From assembly GCF_030056705.1 (NCBI RefSeq), contig NZ_JASHIC010000011.1, positions 1 to 64,000 of the forward strand: DNA of 64,000 nucleotides, in the 5' to 3' direction. The notes under the pieces were generated by a model. The model worked only from the letters and a program-made list of their open reading frames with translations, made no database searches and had not been told where the DNA came from. Origin of the DNA: Flectobacillus longus (GTDB lineage: Bacteria; Bacteroidota; Bacteroidia; Cytophagales; Spirosomataceae). This document shows positions 26,909 through 35,690 of this stretch, piece after piece; the stretch's first letter is position 1; the number at the start of each line of letters is the position of its first letter. Made by a program: the position numbers and the translations under genes.

Positions 26909-27733
26909 TTAACTAACTTCCACCAAAGCCCTTCTAGCATAAACTTTGGCCAAATGTTTACGATAATCCTCTGAGGCATAGTGGTCTGACATAATACTTA
27001 CCCCTTCAGCGGCTTTAGAAGCAGCTTCTTCTGCTGAGGCGCCTGAACTTGAAGCACTTTCGACAGCTTCGTCTCTAAAAGCATAATCGGATACACCTGC
27101 AAAAGCAACTCTGGTAGCACCAGAAGGCTCTTTTACCGCGGCACAACCAACAATAGCAAAGCGTGAAGCTGGTTGGACAAATTTCTGATAAGTTGATTTT
27201 GTACCTTCAGGGGGAATAGGAATCCGAATTTGAGTAATTATATCAGTCTCCTCGAGTATTGTAGAGAAAAACCCTGTAAAGAAATCCTGTGCAGAGACGG
27301 TTTTTGTGCCGTCAGCACCTTGAATGACAATGCTAGCATCCGCTGCCAATAACAACGCAGGCCAATCGGCAGAAGGGTCGGCGTGAGCGATACTTCCGCC
27401 AATAGTTCCTTTGTTACGAACTTGCACATCACCAATAGCACTAGCTCCTTTAGCCAAAAAAGAGAGCGTGTTTTGTACATCAGCAGACGTGGCGATTTCA
27501 TGATGCGTATTGGCTGCACCAATAACTAAGGTTCCATCTTCGATACCGATACCTTTGAGTGACTCGATTCGGGTAACATCTACCAAGGTATCTGGTGCAT
27601 TGAGACGCAGCTTTAGCGCTGGCACTAGGCTATGTCCTCCTCCGAGTACTTTAGCATAGCTTCCATTTTGTAATATTTCGATGGCTTCTTCAACTGAAGA
27701 CGCTCGTTTATAATCAAATGAATGAGGTATCAT
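26909..27733 (-). CDS. molybdenum hydroxylase FAD-binding subunit (CoxM-like)
   Basis: The 274-residue medium subunit of a xanthine dehydrogenase/CO dehydrogenase-family enzyme binds FAD through two motifs, GGGHSLVPALKLRL (about residues 31-44) and TIGGSIAHADPSADWP (about 110-125), followed by a CO_deh_flav C-terminal domain. It passes electrons from the iron-sulfur subunit to an acceptor. It lies 63 bases after the large subunit gene on the same strand; order is small, large, medium. Confidence 0.92.
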   Translation of the reverse strand: MIPHSFDYKRASSVEEAIEILQNGSYAKVLGGGHSLVPALKLRLNAPDTLVDVTRIESLKGIGIEDGTLVIGAANTHHEIATSADVQNTLSFLAKGASAIGDVQVRNKGTIGGSIAHADPSADWPALLLAADASIVIQGADGTKTVSAQDFFTGFFSTILEETDIITQIRIPIPPEGTKSTYQKFVQPASRFAIVGCAAVKEPSGATRVAFAGVSDYAFRDEAVESASSSGASAEEAASKAAEGVSIMSDHYASEDYRKHLAKVYARRALVEVS

Positions 27734-27796
27734 TTTGGTAAAATTTTGATGGTTGATTTTCTAGAAAAGAAAATGTTTCCAGTAAATAAAGATACT

Positions 27797-30181
27797 TTAA
27801 CTGTTCATCGCGCGCCAAACTCGCTCTGGCGTTGTTGGCATAAGAATATCCTTCACGTGTCCAAAGCCTCCACTCCAGAGGGCATCCAATACAGCGTTGA
27901 CAACTGCTGGGGTCGAACCAATACAACCTGCTTCTCCTGCGCCTTTTACGCCAAGTGGGTTGTGTGGACAAGGTGTTTCAGTGCGATCTAGCTCAAACAT
28001 CGGTAAATCGTCGGCTCTTGGCATACAATAATCCATGTACGAACCGTTGATGAGCTGTCCATTTTCATCGAAGATTGCTCCTTCTAATAATGCCTGACCG
28101 ATACCTTGCGCCAAACCGCCATGAATTTGTCCATCCACAATCATTGGATTAATCACATTACCAACGTCATCAACGGCGATAAAGCGTTTCAGACTAACTT
28201 TTCCTGTTTCTTTATCTACTTCTACTACAGCTATATGACAACCAAAAGGATAGGTAAAATTGGCTGGGTCGTAAAAACTAGAGAAGTCTAAGCCTGGTTC
28301 TAATCCTGCTGGATAATTGTGGGGAATATATGCTGTAAGTGCTATATCACCGAAAGCCACGGATTTATCGGTTCCATTTACAGTGTATTTCCCATCCGCA
28401 AACGTAAGGTCATCGACGTTTGCTTCGAGCTTATGGGCGGCTATTTTTGCCCCTTTTTCAATGATTTTTTCCAAGCTTTTTACAATAGCACTACCACCAA
28501 CTGCCAAAGAACGAGAACCATACGTGCCCATACCAAAAGCTACAGTTTCGGTATCTCCATGATGAATTTCGACGTCTTCCAAAGGAATACCGAGTTTGTC
28601 GGCTACCACTTGAGCAAAGGTCGTCTCATGTCCTTGTCCATGTGAGTGCGCGCCTGTGTACACGCTGACTTTACCAGTAGGCTGCACACGAACTTGCCCG
28701 ACTTCGTACAAACCTGCACGAGCACCCAAAGCGCCAACTACTGCCGAAGGAGCAATACCACAGGCTTCAACATAAGTTGAAAAACCTACGCCTAAAAGTT
28801 TGTTAGATTGAGCCGCTTCAGCTTGTGCTTTTCTGAATTCTTCATAACCGAGCATGGCTACTCCTCTTTTCAATACTTCTTGATAATTACCCGAATCATA
28901 TTGTAAGGCTACTTGCGTTTGATAGCCAGGCTGATTTACACCATCGAAAGGAGGAATAAAGTTTTTCATACGTAGTTCCACTGGATCTATCCCCATTTCG
29001 TGTGCTGCCAAATCCATGAGTCGCTCCAACAAATAGGTAGCCTCTGGGCGACCTGCACCACGATAGGCATCTACAGCATTGGTATGCGTAAAGGCACAAG
29101 TCATATCCAAATGAATTTTTGGAGTGGTGTACAAACCTTGCAAAAGAGTTCCATGCAAATAGGTTGGCACAGCAGGGGCAAAGGTCGAAAGATAAGCACC
29201 AAGGTTCGCAAATGTTTTGATGCGTAGAGCTGTAACATTTCCTTCCTTATCAAAACCCATTTCGGCATGAGTTACGTGATCACGACCGTGAGCATCGGTA
29301 ATAAATGCCTCCGAGCGCTCAGAAGTCCATTTTACAGGTCTTTCAATTTGTTTTGAACACCAAGTAACCAAGGCTTCTTCGGTGTAGTGAAATATTTTTG
29401 ACCCAAATCCACCACCAACATCTGGACCAACAACGCGCACTTTATGTTCTGGAATACCCAACACAAAAGCACACATCAATAAGCGAATCAAATGAGGGTT
29501 TTGCGTACTGGTATAAAGAGTATATCTATCAGTAGAAGGTTCATAAAGCCCAATCGCCGAACGAGGTTCGATAGGATTAGGTATCATTCTCTGATTGACA
29601 AATTCTAATGAGGTAACATGATGTGAGTTGGCGATAGCTTCATCAACTTCAGCTTTGGGGTTGCCTATTTCCCAGTCAAAAGCAATATTATTAGGTGCTG
29701 CTTCATGAACCAATGGGGCTCCCTCTTTTACGGCATCGGCAGGATTGACAACGGCATCAAAAACCTCATAATCTATTTCGACCATTTCGGCAGCATCGGC
29801 GGCAATTTCTTTAGATTCTGCAATAACTACTGCCACGGCATCACCTACGTGCTTTACGGTGCTTCCTGTACCAACCAATAAGGGGTGAGGAGGCTCCTTC
29901 ATAATATCTCCATTTTTGAAATTGACCTGCCAACCCGCTGGTACGCCATTAATACCAGATTGGGCTATGTCGTCGCCTGTAAAGACTGCTACGACCCCTT
30001 CAGCTGAGAGTGCGTGACTGATGTCTATACTGTTGACTTTGGCATGCGCATACGGACTGCGGATGATATATGCGTAGGTTTGTCCCGGCAAAATCATATC
30101 ATCGGTATATTTGCCTTTGCCTGTAATAAAACGCTTATCTTCGACACGTTTTACGGCTTTACCAATATATTTATTACTCAT
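27797..30181 (-). CDS. molybdenum hydroxylase large subunit (form II CoxL-like)
   Basis: The 794-residue molybdopterin-cytosine-dinucleotide-binding catalytic subunit begins with an Ald_Xan_dh_C domain. Its active-site loop reads AYRGAGR (residues 372-378), the form II signature, not the AYXCSFR loop with the copper-ligand cysteine of true CO dehydrogenase. The catalytic glutamate is Glu750 in VKGAGEAG. It should hydroxylate an organic substrate such as an aromatic N-heterocycle or aldehyde, in the cytoplasm, since no export signal is present. Substrate unknown. It lies between the 2Fe-2S and FAD subunit genes. Confidence 0.92.
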   Translation of the reverse strand: MSNKYIGKAVKRVEDKRFITGKGKYTDDMILPGQTYAYIIRSPYAHAKVNSIDISHALSAEGVVAVFTGDDIAQSGINGVPAGWQVNFKNGDIMKEPPHPLLVGTGSTVKHVGDAVAVVIAESKEIAADAAEMVEIDYEVFDAVVNPADAVKEGAPLVHEAAPNNIAFDWEIGNPKAEVDEAIANSHHVTSLEFVNQRMIPNPIEPRSAIGLYEPSTDRYTLYTSTQNPHLIRLLMCAFVLGIPEHKVRVVGPDVGGGFGSKIFHYTEEALVTWCSKQIERPVKWTSERSEAFITDAHGRDHVTHAEMGFDKEGNVTALRIKTFANLGAYLSTFAPAVPTYLHGTLLQGLYTTPKIHLDMTCAFTHTNAVDAYRGAGRPEATYLLERLMDLAAHEMGIDPVELRMKNFIPPFDGVNQPGYQTQVALQYDSGNYQEVLKRGVAMLGYEEFRKAQAEAAQSNKLLGVGFSTYVEACGIAPSAVVGALGARAGLYEVGQVRVQPTGKVSVYTGAHSHGQGHETTFAQVVADKLGIPLEDVEIHHGDTETVAFGMGTYGSRSLAVGGSAIVKSLEKIIEKGAKIAAHKLEANVDDLTFADGKYTVNGTDKSVAFGDIALTAYIPHNYPAGLEPGLDFSSFYDPANFTYPFGCHIAVVEVDKETGKVSLKRFIAVDDVGNVINPMIVDGQIHGGLAQGIGQALLEGAIFDENGQLINGSYMDYCMPRADDLPMFELDRTETPCPHNPLGVKGAGEAGCIGSTPAVVNAVLDALWSGGFGHVKDILMPTTPERVWRAMNS

Positions 30182-30223
30182 GATTTCTGAATGAATGTTA
30201 AGAATGATTAATCGGTGATACGT

Positions 30224-30706
30224 TTAGGCGCTTACTTCGTTGCTCATTTTCTCAGCAGCATACTGCACTGCTTTTACGATATTGTGATAACCAGTGCATC
30301 GACAAAAGTTACCTTCTAAACCATGGCGAATTTCAGACTCGCTTGGACTTGGATTTTTAGCCAATAAATCTGCCGCAGTCATAATCATTCCCGGTGTACA
30401 AAAACCACATTGTAAACCATGACATTCTTTAAATCCTTCTTGCAAAGGGTGTAGTTCTGCCCCTTGTGCCAAACCTTCAATCGTTGTAACAGTACATCCA
30501 TCTGCTTGAACAGCTAGCATTGTGCAGGATTTTACAGCTACTCCATCGACATGAATCGTACAGGCACCACAGCTACTGGTATCACAGCCAATATGTGTGC
30601 CCGTTAATCGAAGAGTATCTCGCAAGAAATGGACAAGAAGGGTGCGTGGCTCCACCTCTCGGACATAATCCTTGCCGTTTACATTTACTGAAATCTTAAT
30701 TTCCAT
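30224..30706 (-). CDS. molybdenum hydroxylase 2Fe-2S subunit (CoxS-like)
   Basis: The 160-residue small subunit carries two 2Fe-2S clusters: the plant-ferredoxin-type set Cys41, Cys46, Cys49 and Cys61 ([10 protein letters not shown]) and the second set Cys100, Cys103, Cys135 and Cys137 (CGFCTPGM and FCRCTGY). It relays electrons from the molybdenum site to FAD. It lies 42 bases before the large subunit gene and 60 bases after the CoxG-like gene, all on the minus strand. Confidence 0.94.
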   Translation of the reverse strand: MEIKISVNVNGKDYVREVEPRTLLVHFLRDTLRLTGTHIGCDTSSCGACTIHVDGVAVKSCTMLAVQADGCTVTTIEGLAQGAELHPLQEGFKECHGLQCGFCTPGMIMTAADLLAKNPSPSESEIRHGLEGNFCRCTGYHNIVKAVQYAAEKMSNEVSA

Positions 30707-30766
30707 TTTCGATAGTTTTTATTTAAAGGTTTGTATTTGTTTGATTATGAGTGATGTAATTCTATT

Positions 30767-31207
30767 TTAAGAGGCAATTTCTTCTTCGAAATTGCTGAAA
30801 AACTGCTTAGTCAATGTGTTAGCGACACCGCTCAGTACTCGTTGACCTGTGCGAGCCAACAAGCCAGATAGTTTAGCATCACCATCAAAGCTGATTTCCG
30901 TTTGCTGAGCATCCACTGCAACCAAATTGATTTTGATGGAGGCATCTGCATTGCCAATTTTACTATTTTGACTAACATTGAGGGTAAAAGTAGATGGTGC
31001 TATAATGTCAGATAAAGTAAGACCACCTGAGAATTTGCCACTTACAGGACCCAATTTGATTTCGGAAATAGCTTCAAATTGGTTTTCGCCAGTTTTTTCA
31101 AGTCTCGAAACTCCTGGAACAATCTTGGCAAGTATGTCGGTATCCATCAACATCTGCCAGACTTTCTCTATGGGAGCAGCCAAAGTATGTGAACCAGTTA
31201 ATTGCAT
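30767..31207 (-). CDS. CoxG-like SRPBCC-domain protein
   Basis: The 146-residue protein starts MQLTGSHTLAAPIEKVW and has the SRPBCC fold pattern of the CoxG/CO-dehydrogenase subunit G family (PGVSRLEKTGENQFEA, KLGPVSGKFSG). CoxG is thought to help membrane docking or quinone coupling of the hydroxylase. It is the first gene of the minus-strand operon; its upstream region faces xdhC. Confidence 0.85.
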   Translation of the reverse strand: MQLTGSHTLAAPIEKVWQMLMDTDILAKIVPGVSRLEKTGENQFEAISEIKLGPVSGKFSGGLTLSDIIAPSTFTLNVSQNSKIGNADASIKINLVAVDAQQTEISFDGDAKLSGLLARTGQRVLSGVANTLTKQFFSNFEEEIAS

Positions 31208-31726
31208 ATTTTCGTTAAGTTAAATTGATTAAGAGTGATAAAAATCATAAATAATTCAATTGTATTTTTCTAATTTAATTTTAAGTAATTACCAAATGTT
31301 AATTAGGTTTGATAATTTTAAATTGAATTATTTCTCTATTTTATAAAACAATTTCTATCTTTCAAAGTAATATTTGTATTTAATCAAGTTGCTTTGAAAT
31401 AGTACAATTTTTAGAGGTTTTTTTCTTGAAATAATATAATCTAAAACGTTTGATTGTAAATGGTCTGTTTTTAAATCAATTATTTGAGATAACTAAATTC
31501 TGAAATGACTCGATTAAAAAGTTTGAAATGAGCTTCTTTGAATTGACATTAAAAGGGTGTCTTACTGTGATTATGCTTATACTAAAGAAGAAGTCGTTTG
31601 TCGAAAAAGGTAATGAGATTGGCGTAAAAGATAAGTTTAATAGGTTCGGATTTAGTAAAATTGTTGAAATTGGAGCCTAACAAATTTGTATCCTACCAAA
31701 TATTAATACAGAAAGTACTTGAAAAG
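31208..31726. other. divergent intergenic region of the hydroxylase cluster
   Basis: This 519-base AT-rich gap separates the coxG-side operon (minus) from xdhC (plus) and should hold both promoters. I see no gene, no strong palindrome and no convincing TTTG/TAnnTTTG pair on either strand. Confidence 0.4.
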
Positions 31727-32839
31727 ATGAAAGAGATAAAAGCGATTATTGAAGCCTACCAAAGAATAAATTTTGCTACGCATTCTGCTGCCTTAGCTAC
31801 AGTCGTCCGCGTAGAAGGTTCTTCGTATCGGCGAGCAGGGGCACGTATGCTGGTGAGTGATTCGGGAGAGTGGATTGGAGGTATCAGCGGGGGATGCTTG
31901 GAAGGTGATGCTCTTAAAAGAGCTCGTTTGGCAATGGCACAAGGTAAGGCTACCATCGTTACCTACGATACTACCGACGATGATCCTTATCAAATAGGAG
32001 TAGGGTTGGGTTGCAATGGCATTATTGATGTCCTACTCACGCCCATTGACCCTAACGATATCAATAATCCTGTTGCTATTTTATCGGATATTCTTGATAA
32101 ACGTGTACCAACGGTTGTCGTTACTGTCACAGCGACAGATATACCTGAGCAATTGCCTTTGGGAAGTGTCTATAAATACGAAAGGAATCGATTTACCATA
32201 GATTTTCCTGTAAGTGAAATACTGGATGAGGTGACAAAAGCAGCAGATGGGGCTTTGTTTTCAGAAAAATCAAGCTCTTATCATTTTACGTTAGACAGCG
32301 GTGCCGAAGTAAGTGTTTTCGTAGAAGTGATTTTACCAGCTACTCATATTTTGATTTATGGAGGTAATTATGACATATATCCGATGGTACAATTAAGTAA
32401 GGAAGTGGGTTGGAAAGTTTCGGTAGTTTGTAATCCTTTAAAAGTACACAAGCGCTTGTTTGATTGGGCAGATCATGTTATTGCAAAAGAGGATGCTGAG
32501 AGTGTCGAAATAGATGCTTATACCGTTGCAATACTAATGGCGCATGACTATGAAACCGATTTTAGAAATATGCGTGCGCTTATTCAGACTCCCATCAAAT
32601 ATATCGGAATGCTTGGCCCTAAAAAGCGTACCGACAAAATGTTTACAAAAATGGAGGAGGAGGGTAAGCCGATTACAGAAGATGATTTGACACGCATTGC
32701 CACTCCAGTAGGCTTAGATATTGGCGCAAGTACTCCTGAAGAAATCGCCATATCAATCATTGCCGAAATCCGAGCAATGTTCGCTGGTCGTTCGGGGCAA
32801 CGGCTGAGACTGAGAGATAAACCGATTTATGAGAGCTAG
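31727..32839 (+). CDS. XdhC/CoxI family molybdenum hydroxylase maturation protein
   Basis: The 370-residue protein matches the XdhC family, which binds the molybdenum cofactor, helps its sulfuration and loads it into xanthine dehydrogenase-type enzymes. Signatures are EGSSYRRAGARMLV and GISGGCLEGD near the N terminus, GLGCNGIIDVLL, and a C-terminal NAD-like domain (ILIYGGNYDIYP; HDYETDF; MLGPKKRTDKM). I start at the ATG at 31727, as the longer TTG-initiated reading from 31661 is unlike the family. It is divergent from the hydroxylase operon and probably serves it. Confidence 0.9.
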   Translation: MKEIKAIIEAYQRINFATHSAALATVVRVEGSSYRRAGARMLVSDSGEWIGGISGGCLEGDALKRARLAMAQGKATIVTYDTTDDDPYQIGVGLGCNGIIDVLLTPIDPNDINNPVAILSDILDKRVPTVVVTVTATDIPEQLPLGSVYKYERNRFTIDFPVSEILDEVTKAADGALFSEKSSSYHFTLDSGAEVSVFVEVILPATHILIYGGNYDIYPMVQLSKEVGWKVSVVCNPLKVHKRLFDWADHVIAKEDAESVEIDAYTVAILMAHDYETDFRNMRALIQTPIKYIGMLGPKKRTDKMFTKMEEEGKPITEDDLTRIATPVGLDIGASTPEEIAISIIAEIRAMFAGRSGQRLRLRDKPIYES

Positions 32840-32892
32840 CTGTTATTATTTAGTGATTGAGCGGTTGAGTGATTGAGTGATTTTTTTGCTAG

Positions 32893-32916
32893 TAGAGACG
32901 CAATGCTTTGCGTCTA
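32893..32916. repeat. dispersed GTAGAGACG palindrome, copy 3
   Basis: TAGAGACGCAA (32893-32903), TGCT, TTGCGTCTA (32908-32916): a near copy of the element at 6092, with a shortened right arm. Confidence 0.7.
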
Positions 32917-32943
32917 AAAAGCGTCATTAAAAAATACAGTTGA

Positions 32944-32980
32944 AAAAAAGCGGTCAAAATTAGCTTTTCGCCGCTTTTTT
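32944..32980. terminator. bidirectional terminator between xdhC and the HAD gene
   Basis: Arms AAAAAAGCGG (32944-32953) and CCGCTTTTTT (32971-32980) give a stem with A-run and T-run on either side, suited to ending both convergent transcripts. Confidence 0.7.
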
Positions 32981-33009
32981 TAATGAACATTTATAGGGAC
33001 AAATCCTAT

Positions 33010-33825
33010 TTACACCAATGCTTCTTCCAAAATAAATCTTTCAATTACTTCAGCAACGCCGTCTTCATTGTTAGAGGCAACGACGACATCGGCATGATGA
33101 CGTAGGGCATCTTCCACATTATCGACCCAAACACCCAAACCAGCGTATTGAATCATCGATAAGTCGTTACTAGCATTACCAACTGCAATAATTTCATCGG
33201 ATGAAATGTCTAGTTTTTGAGCTAATCTATCCAAACTAGCAGCTTTGTCGATACCCAATTGCATGATTTCTAGGAAGAAAGGTTTCGACGTAGTAATACT
33301 TTTGTGATTTACCTGAGCTTTGAGTTTTGCCATTACTTCAACCAAACGTTCAGGCTCTTCAAGCATAATACATTTGACAGAATCACGGTCTACTGCCTTT
33401 TTAAAATCATCAACTTTGATAAGAGGCATCCCAGTAATATGGGTCTCAATATCAATATAAGGTGATTCTGACGATGCAATAATATTTCCATCTAAATAAG
33501 TAATAATATGCACGCCGTTTTCTTGACTAAAATCATATAAGGCATGAATATCTTCTTTGCTAATACTTTGTTCAAAAAGCACCTCTTCTGTGGTCATATC
33601 CAAGATAACTGCGCCATTATAAGCCAAGATATAAGAGTTATTTTGATGCAAACCTAGTTCTTTGGCATAACTCAACATGGCAGGAGTGGGTCTGCCTGAG
33701 GCTAAAACCACTTTTACGCCTGCTTCTTGTGCTTGAGCTATGGCAGTTTTATTTTTTTCTGAGATACGATGGTCATCGGTCAACAAAGTGTCGTCCATGT
33801 CCAATACCAACATTTTATATTTCAT
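33010..33825 (-). CDS. Cof-type HAD-IIB family phosphatase
   Basis: The 271-residue cytoplasmic phosphatase opens with the HAD motif I LDMDDTLLTDD (nucleophile Asp at about residue 9, acid Asp two later), has motif II ASGRPT and ends with motif IV VGNASNDLSMI. The first residue of the usual GD pair in motif IV is Asn here (GN), while the second acidic residue of the motif (ND) is kept. A C2B cap lies between. Such enzymes act on sugar phosphates or nucleotides with broad preference. Single gene, convergent with xdhC. Confidence 0.85.
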   Translation of the reverse strand: MKYKMLVLDMDDTLLTDDHRISEKNKTAIAQAQEAGVKVVLASGRPTPAMLSYAKELGLHQNNSYILAYNGAVILDMTTEEVLFEQSISKEDIHALYDFSQENGVHIITYLDGNIIASSESPYIDIETHITGMPLIKVDDFKKAVDRDSVKCIMLEEPERLVEVMAKLKAQVNHKSITTSKPFFLEIMQLGIDKAASLDRLAQKLDISSDEIIAVGNASNDLSMIQYAGLGVWVDNVEDALRHHADVVVASNNEDGVAEVIERFILEEALV

Positions 33826-33947
33826 AAGGGATATATATTTTGAGTCTGAGATTCAGGGATTTAATTTTTCTGAATTCTCAGACAAAAATAAGTTTCGGTA
33901 TCTGACCTTTGTGCTATCCCTTTGAATAATCAAAAAAGTTCTTTAAA

Positions 33948-34397
33948 TCATTTTAGTTTAATCGTGTACTTGCCATATTGGTCTTGGGAATTTAGGAGCG
34001 ATACGTTATTTAGGTTTAATACGTCAATGCTGTAGTTTGAACAACATCCTGACTTCTTCATACTTATTTCATACCGAATTACGCCTAATTTGGTATTTTC
34101 AGCATATAGTTCATACTCTTTAGTGCCATCTACCCCTTTGGTAAACATTATGTCCCAATATAGAGTGGCTTCAGGCGTTTTTACCATAGTCCCTTTGTAG
34201 GTGCTGTTGTCGTTTGCGATTTTGAGGAAGTATCCTGTCGAGTCTGAAACATTTATGCCTGATGAATTCAAAATCTTGAATCGAGGAATTGGAGGAGGCG
34301 ACACACAGGCGAATCCATCACATTTGAAGATTTGGTTACAGGCATTTAGTAAAATTACTAATGACATCAGGGCGAGAATTAAGCTGATTTTTTTCAT
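33948..34397 (-). CDS. small lipoprotein of unknown function
   Basis: The chosen start (34397) gives a 149-residue protein beginning MKKISLILAL with a lipobox LLNAC, so a lipid-anchored protein. The mature part has several cysteines (FKCDGFAC, KSGCCSNY) that could form disulfides and is otherwise beta-rich. I recognise no family. It is divergent from the barrel-like protein at 34530. Confidence 0.6.
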   Translation of the reverse strand: MKKISLILALMSLVILLNACNQIFKCDGFACVSPPPIPRFKILNSSGINVSDSTGYFLKIANDNSTYKGTMVKTPEATLYWDIMFTKGVDGTKEYELYAENTKLGVIRYEISMKKSGCCSNYSIDVLNLNNVSLLNSQDQYGKYTIKLK

Positions 34398-34529
34398 CAA
34401 TTGTTGTAGTAAAGTGGACATAAATAGTTGGAGGTTTATCGTATAGACCCAAGAGTATGGTTTTTGGTTGCATGATTGTCATAATATTTCTGAATTAGCT
34501 TCGTTAAACGGCATATAACCTTTGAAAAA

Positions 34530-35486
34530 ATGTTTAAAAAAATAGGCTTTACGATTTCTCTTTCGTTGCTTGGAATAGCTACACAAGCTCAAAATAATTC
34601 TCTCAGTCAGATTTTTTATCCTAATATCACCATTAAAACTGAGGCTATTCCTTCTGCCGACCGTGGTGATGGAAAAGATTTTGGTTTGACCAGAACTTCA
34701 ACCTTGGGTTTTGTTCCGCTTTCCACAGATTTTAATGTTGGAATCGGTTTTGGAAAGAAGTTTGATATTCAAGCAAAACATACCTTTTTGGTAGCTAACT
34801 TAAGTCAGATAAACCCAACTATTGATGGTAAAGAGGCTCCTTCAGGTGGTTATAAAACGCTTTCGGCTGGCATTTTTCAATTGAAGGCAAGTTTACGAGA
34901 TAAATTTTGGCTTTATGGAGGAGGATTAGGCATCACTGAATCTAATGAGACCTTTTTTTCACCTCAGCCTTACTTGTGGGGTGGTGCAGCACGTGTGAGA
35001 ATTTTGGGACTAAATACCCAAATCATGTACGGCACAGCGGTAGTATTCAATCAAAAGTTTAGAATTATTCCTATTTTTGGTTTCAACAAACGTATCAATG
35101 AAGATTGGCGTATTTCTGGAATTTTGCCTTTCCAAGTTACTGGCACACGTAAAATTACAGAATGGTTTAATTTGGGCGGAAATATTGCATTAGGAGGATA
35201 CAGCGGAGGTTTTCAGGAGTTGGGTACAGGAGAAAAGTTAGCTAGAAAGGAAAATTATCAGCAAGTAAAATTTACAGTTTCAGCCAATGCACACGTGTTG
35301 AAGGTATTCAATTTATCATTAGAAGGTGGAATTGTTACTTTTAGGCAAGACAAAATCTTTAATTCAGCGGTCGAAAATCTACAAACGTACCATCCTGGTA
35401 CAGCGCCATATATCGGTGCGAGCGTGCGATATATTTCTAACAAAAACAGCATGGGTGCAAAATTGATGTCCAAATTAGGAATTTAA
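34530..35486 (+). CDS. secreted beta-rich outer-membrane protein (DUF6268-like)
   Basis: The 318-residue product has a signal peptide (cut near ATQAQ) and alternating aromatic and small residues typical of a small outer-membrane barrel (GGGLGITESN, YLWGGAARVRI, LGGNIALGGYSGG). It resembles Bacteroidota proteins of the DUF6268 type; this assignment is by general pattern. Role unknown. It ends 7 bases before a dispersed palindrome. Confidence 0.6.
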   Translation: MFKKIGFTISLSLLGIATQAQNNSLSQIFYPNITIKTEAIPSADRGDGKDFGLTRTSTLGFVPLSTDFNVGIGFGKKFDIQAKHTFLVANLSQINPTIDGKEAPSGGYKTLSAGIFQLKASLRDKFWLYGGGLGITESNETFFSPQPYLWGGAARVRILGLNTQIMYGTAVVFNQKFRIIPIFGFNKRINEDWRISGILPFQVTGTRKITEWFNLGGNIALGGYSGGFQELGTGEKLARKENYQQVKFTVSANAHVLKVFNLSLEGGIVTFRQDKIFNSAVENLQTYHPGTAPYIGASVRYISNKNSMGAKLMSKLGI

Positions 35487-35493
35487 TTTTTTG

Positions 35494-35645
35494 TAGAGAC
35501 GTAATATTTTACGTCTAAAATTGGATGTTCTTATAGGTTTGTCTCTTTTAAAGATTAATATTTTTTACGTTTATTTTGGTCGTCCTAATAAGTACTACTG
35601 ATTTTAAGCTATTTGGTTTGGAGACGTAAAATATTACGTCTCTAC
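35494..35645. repeat. inverted pair of GTAGAGACGTAA palindromes, copies 4 and 5
   Basis: Copy 4 pairs TAGAGACGTAA (35494-35504) with TTACGTCTA (35509-35517). Copy 5 pairs GAGACGTAA (35621-35629) with TTACGTCTCTAC (35634-35645). They face each other about 100 bases apart between convergent genes. The segment between them is AT-rich and featureless. Confidence 0.7.
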
Positions 35646-35690
35646 AGGGTTTTGAATGCGGATAACTCCGCACTCAAAACTCCTCACTCC

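Noticed and set aside
27797-30181. True aerobic CO dehydrogenase
   Set aside because: The active-site loop is AYRGAGR, without the cysteine that binds copper in form I enzymes.
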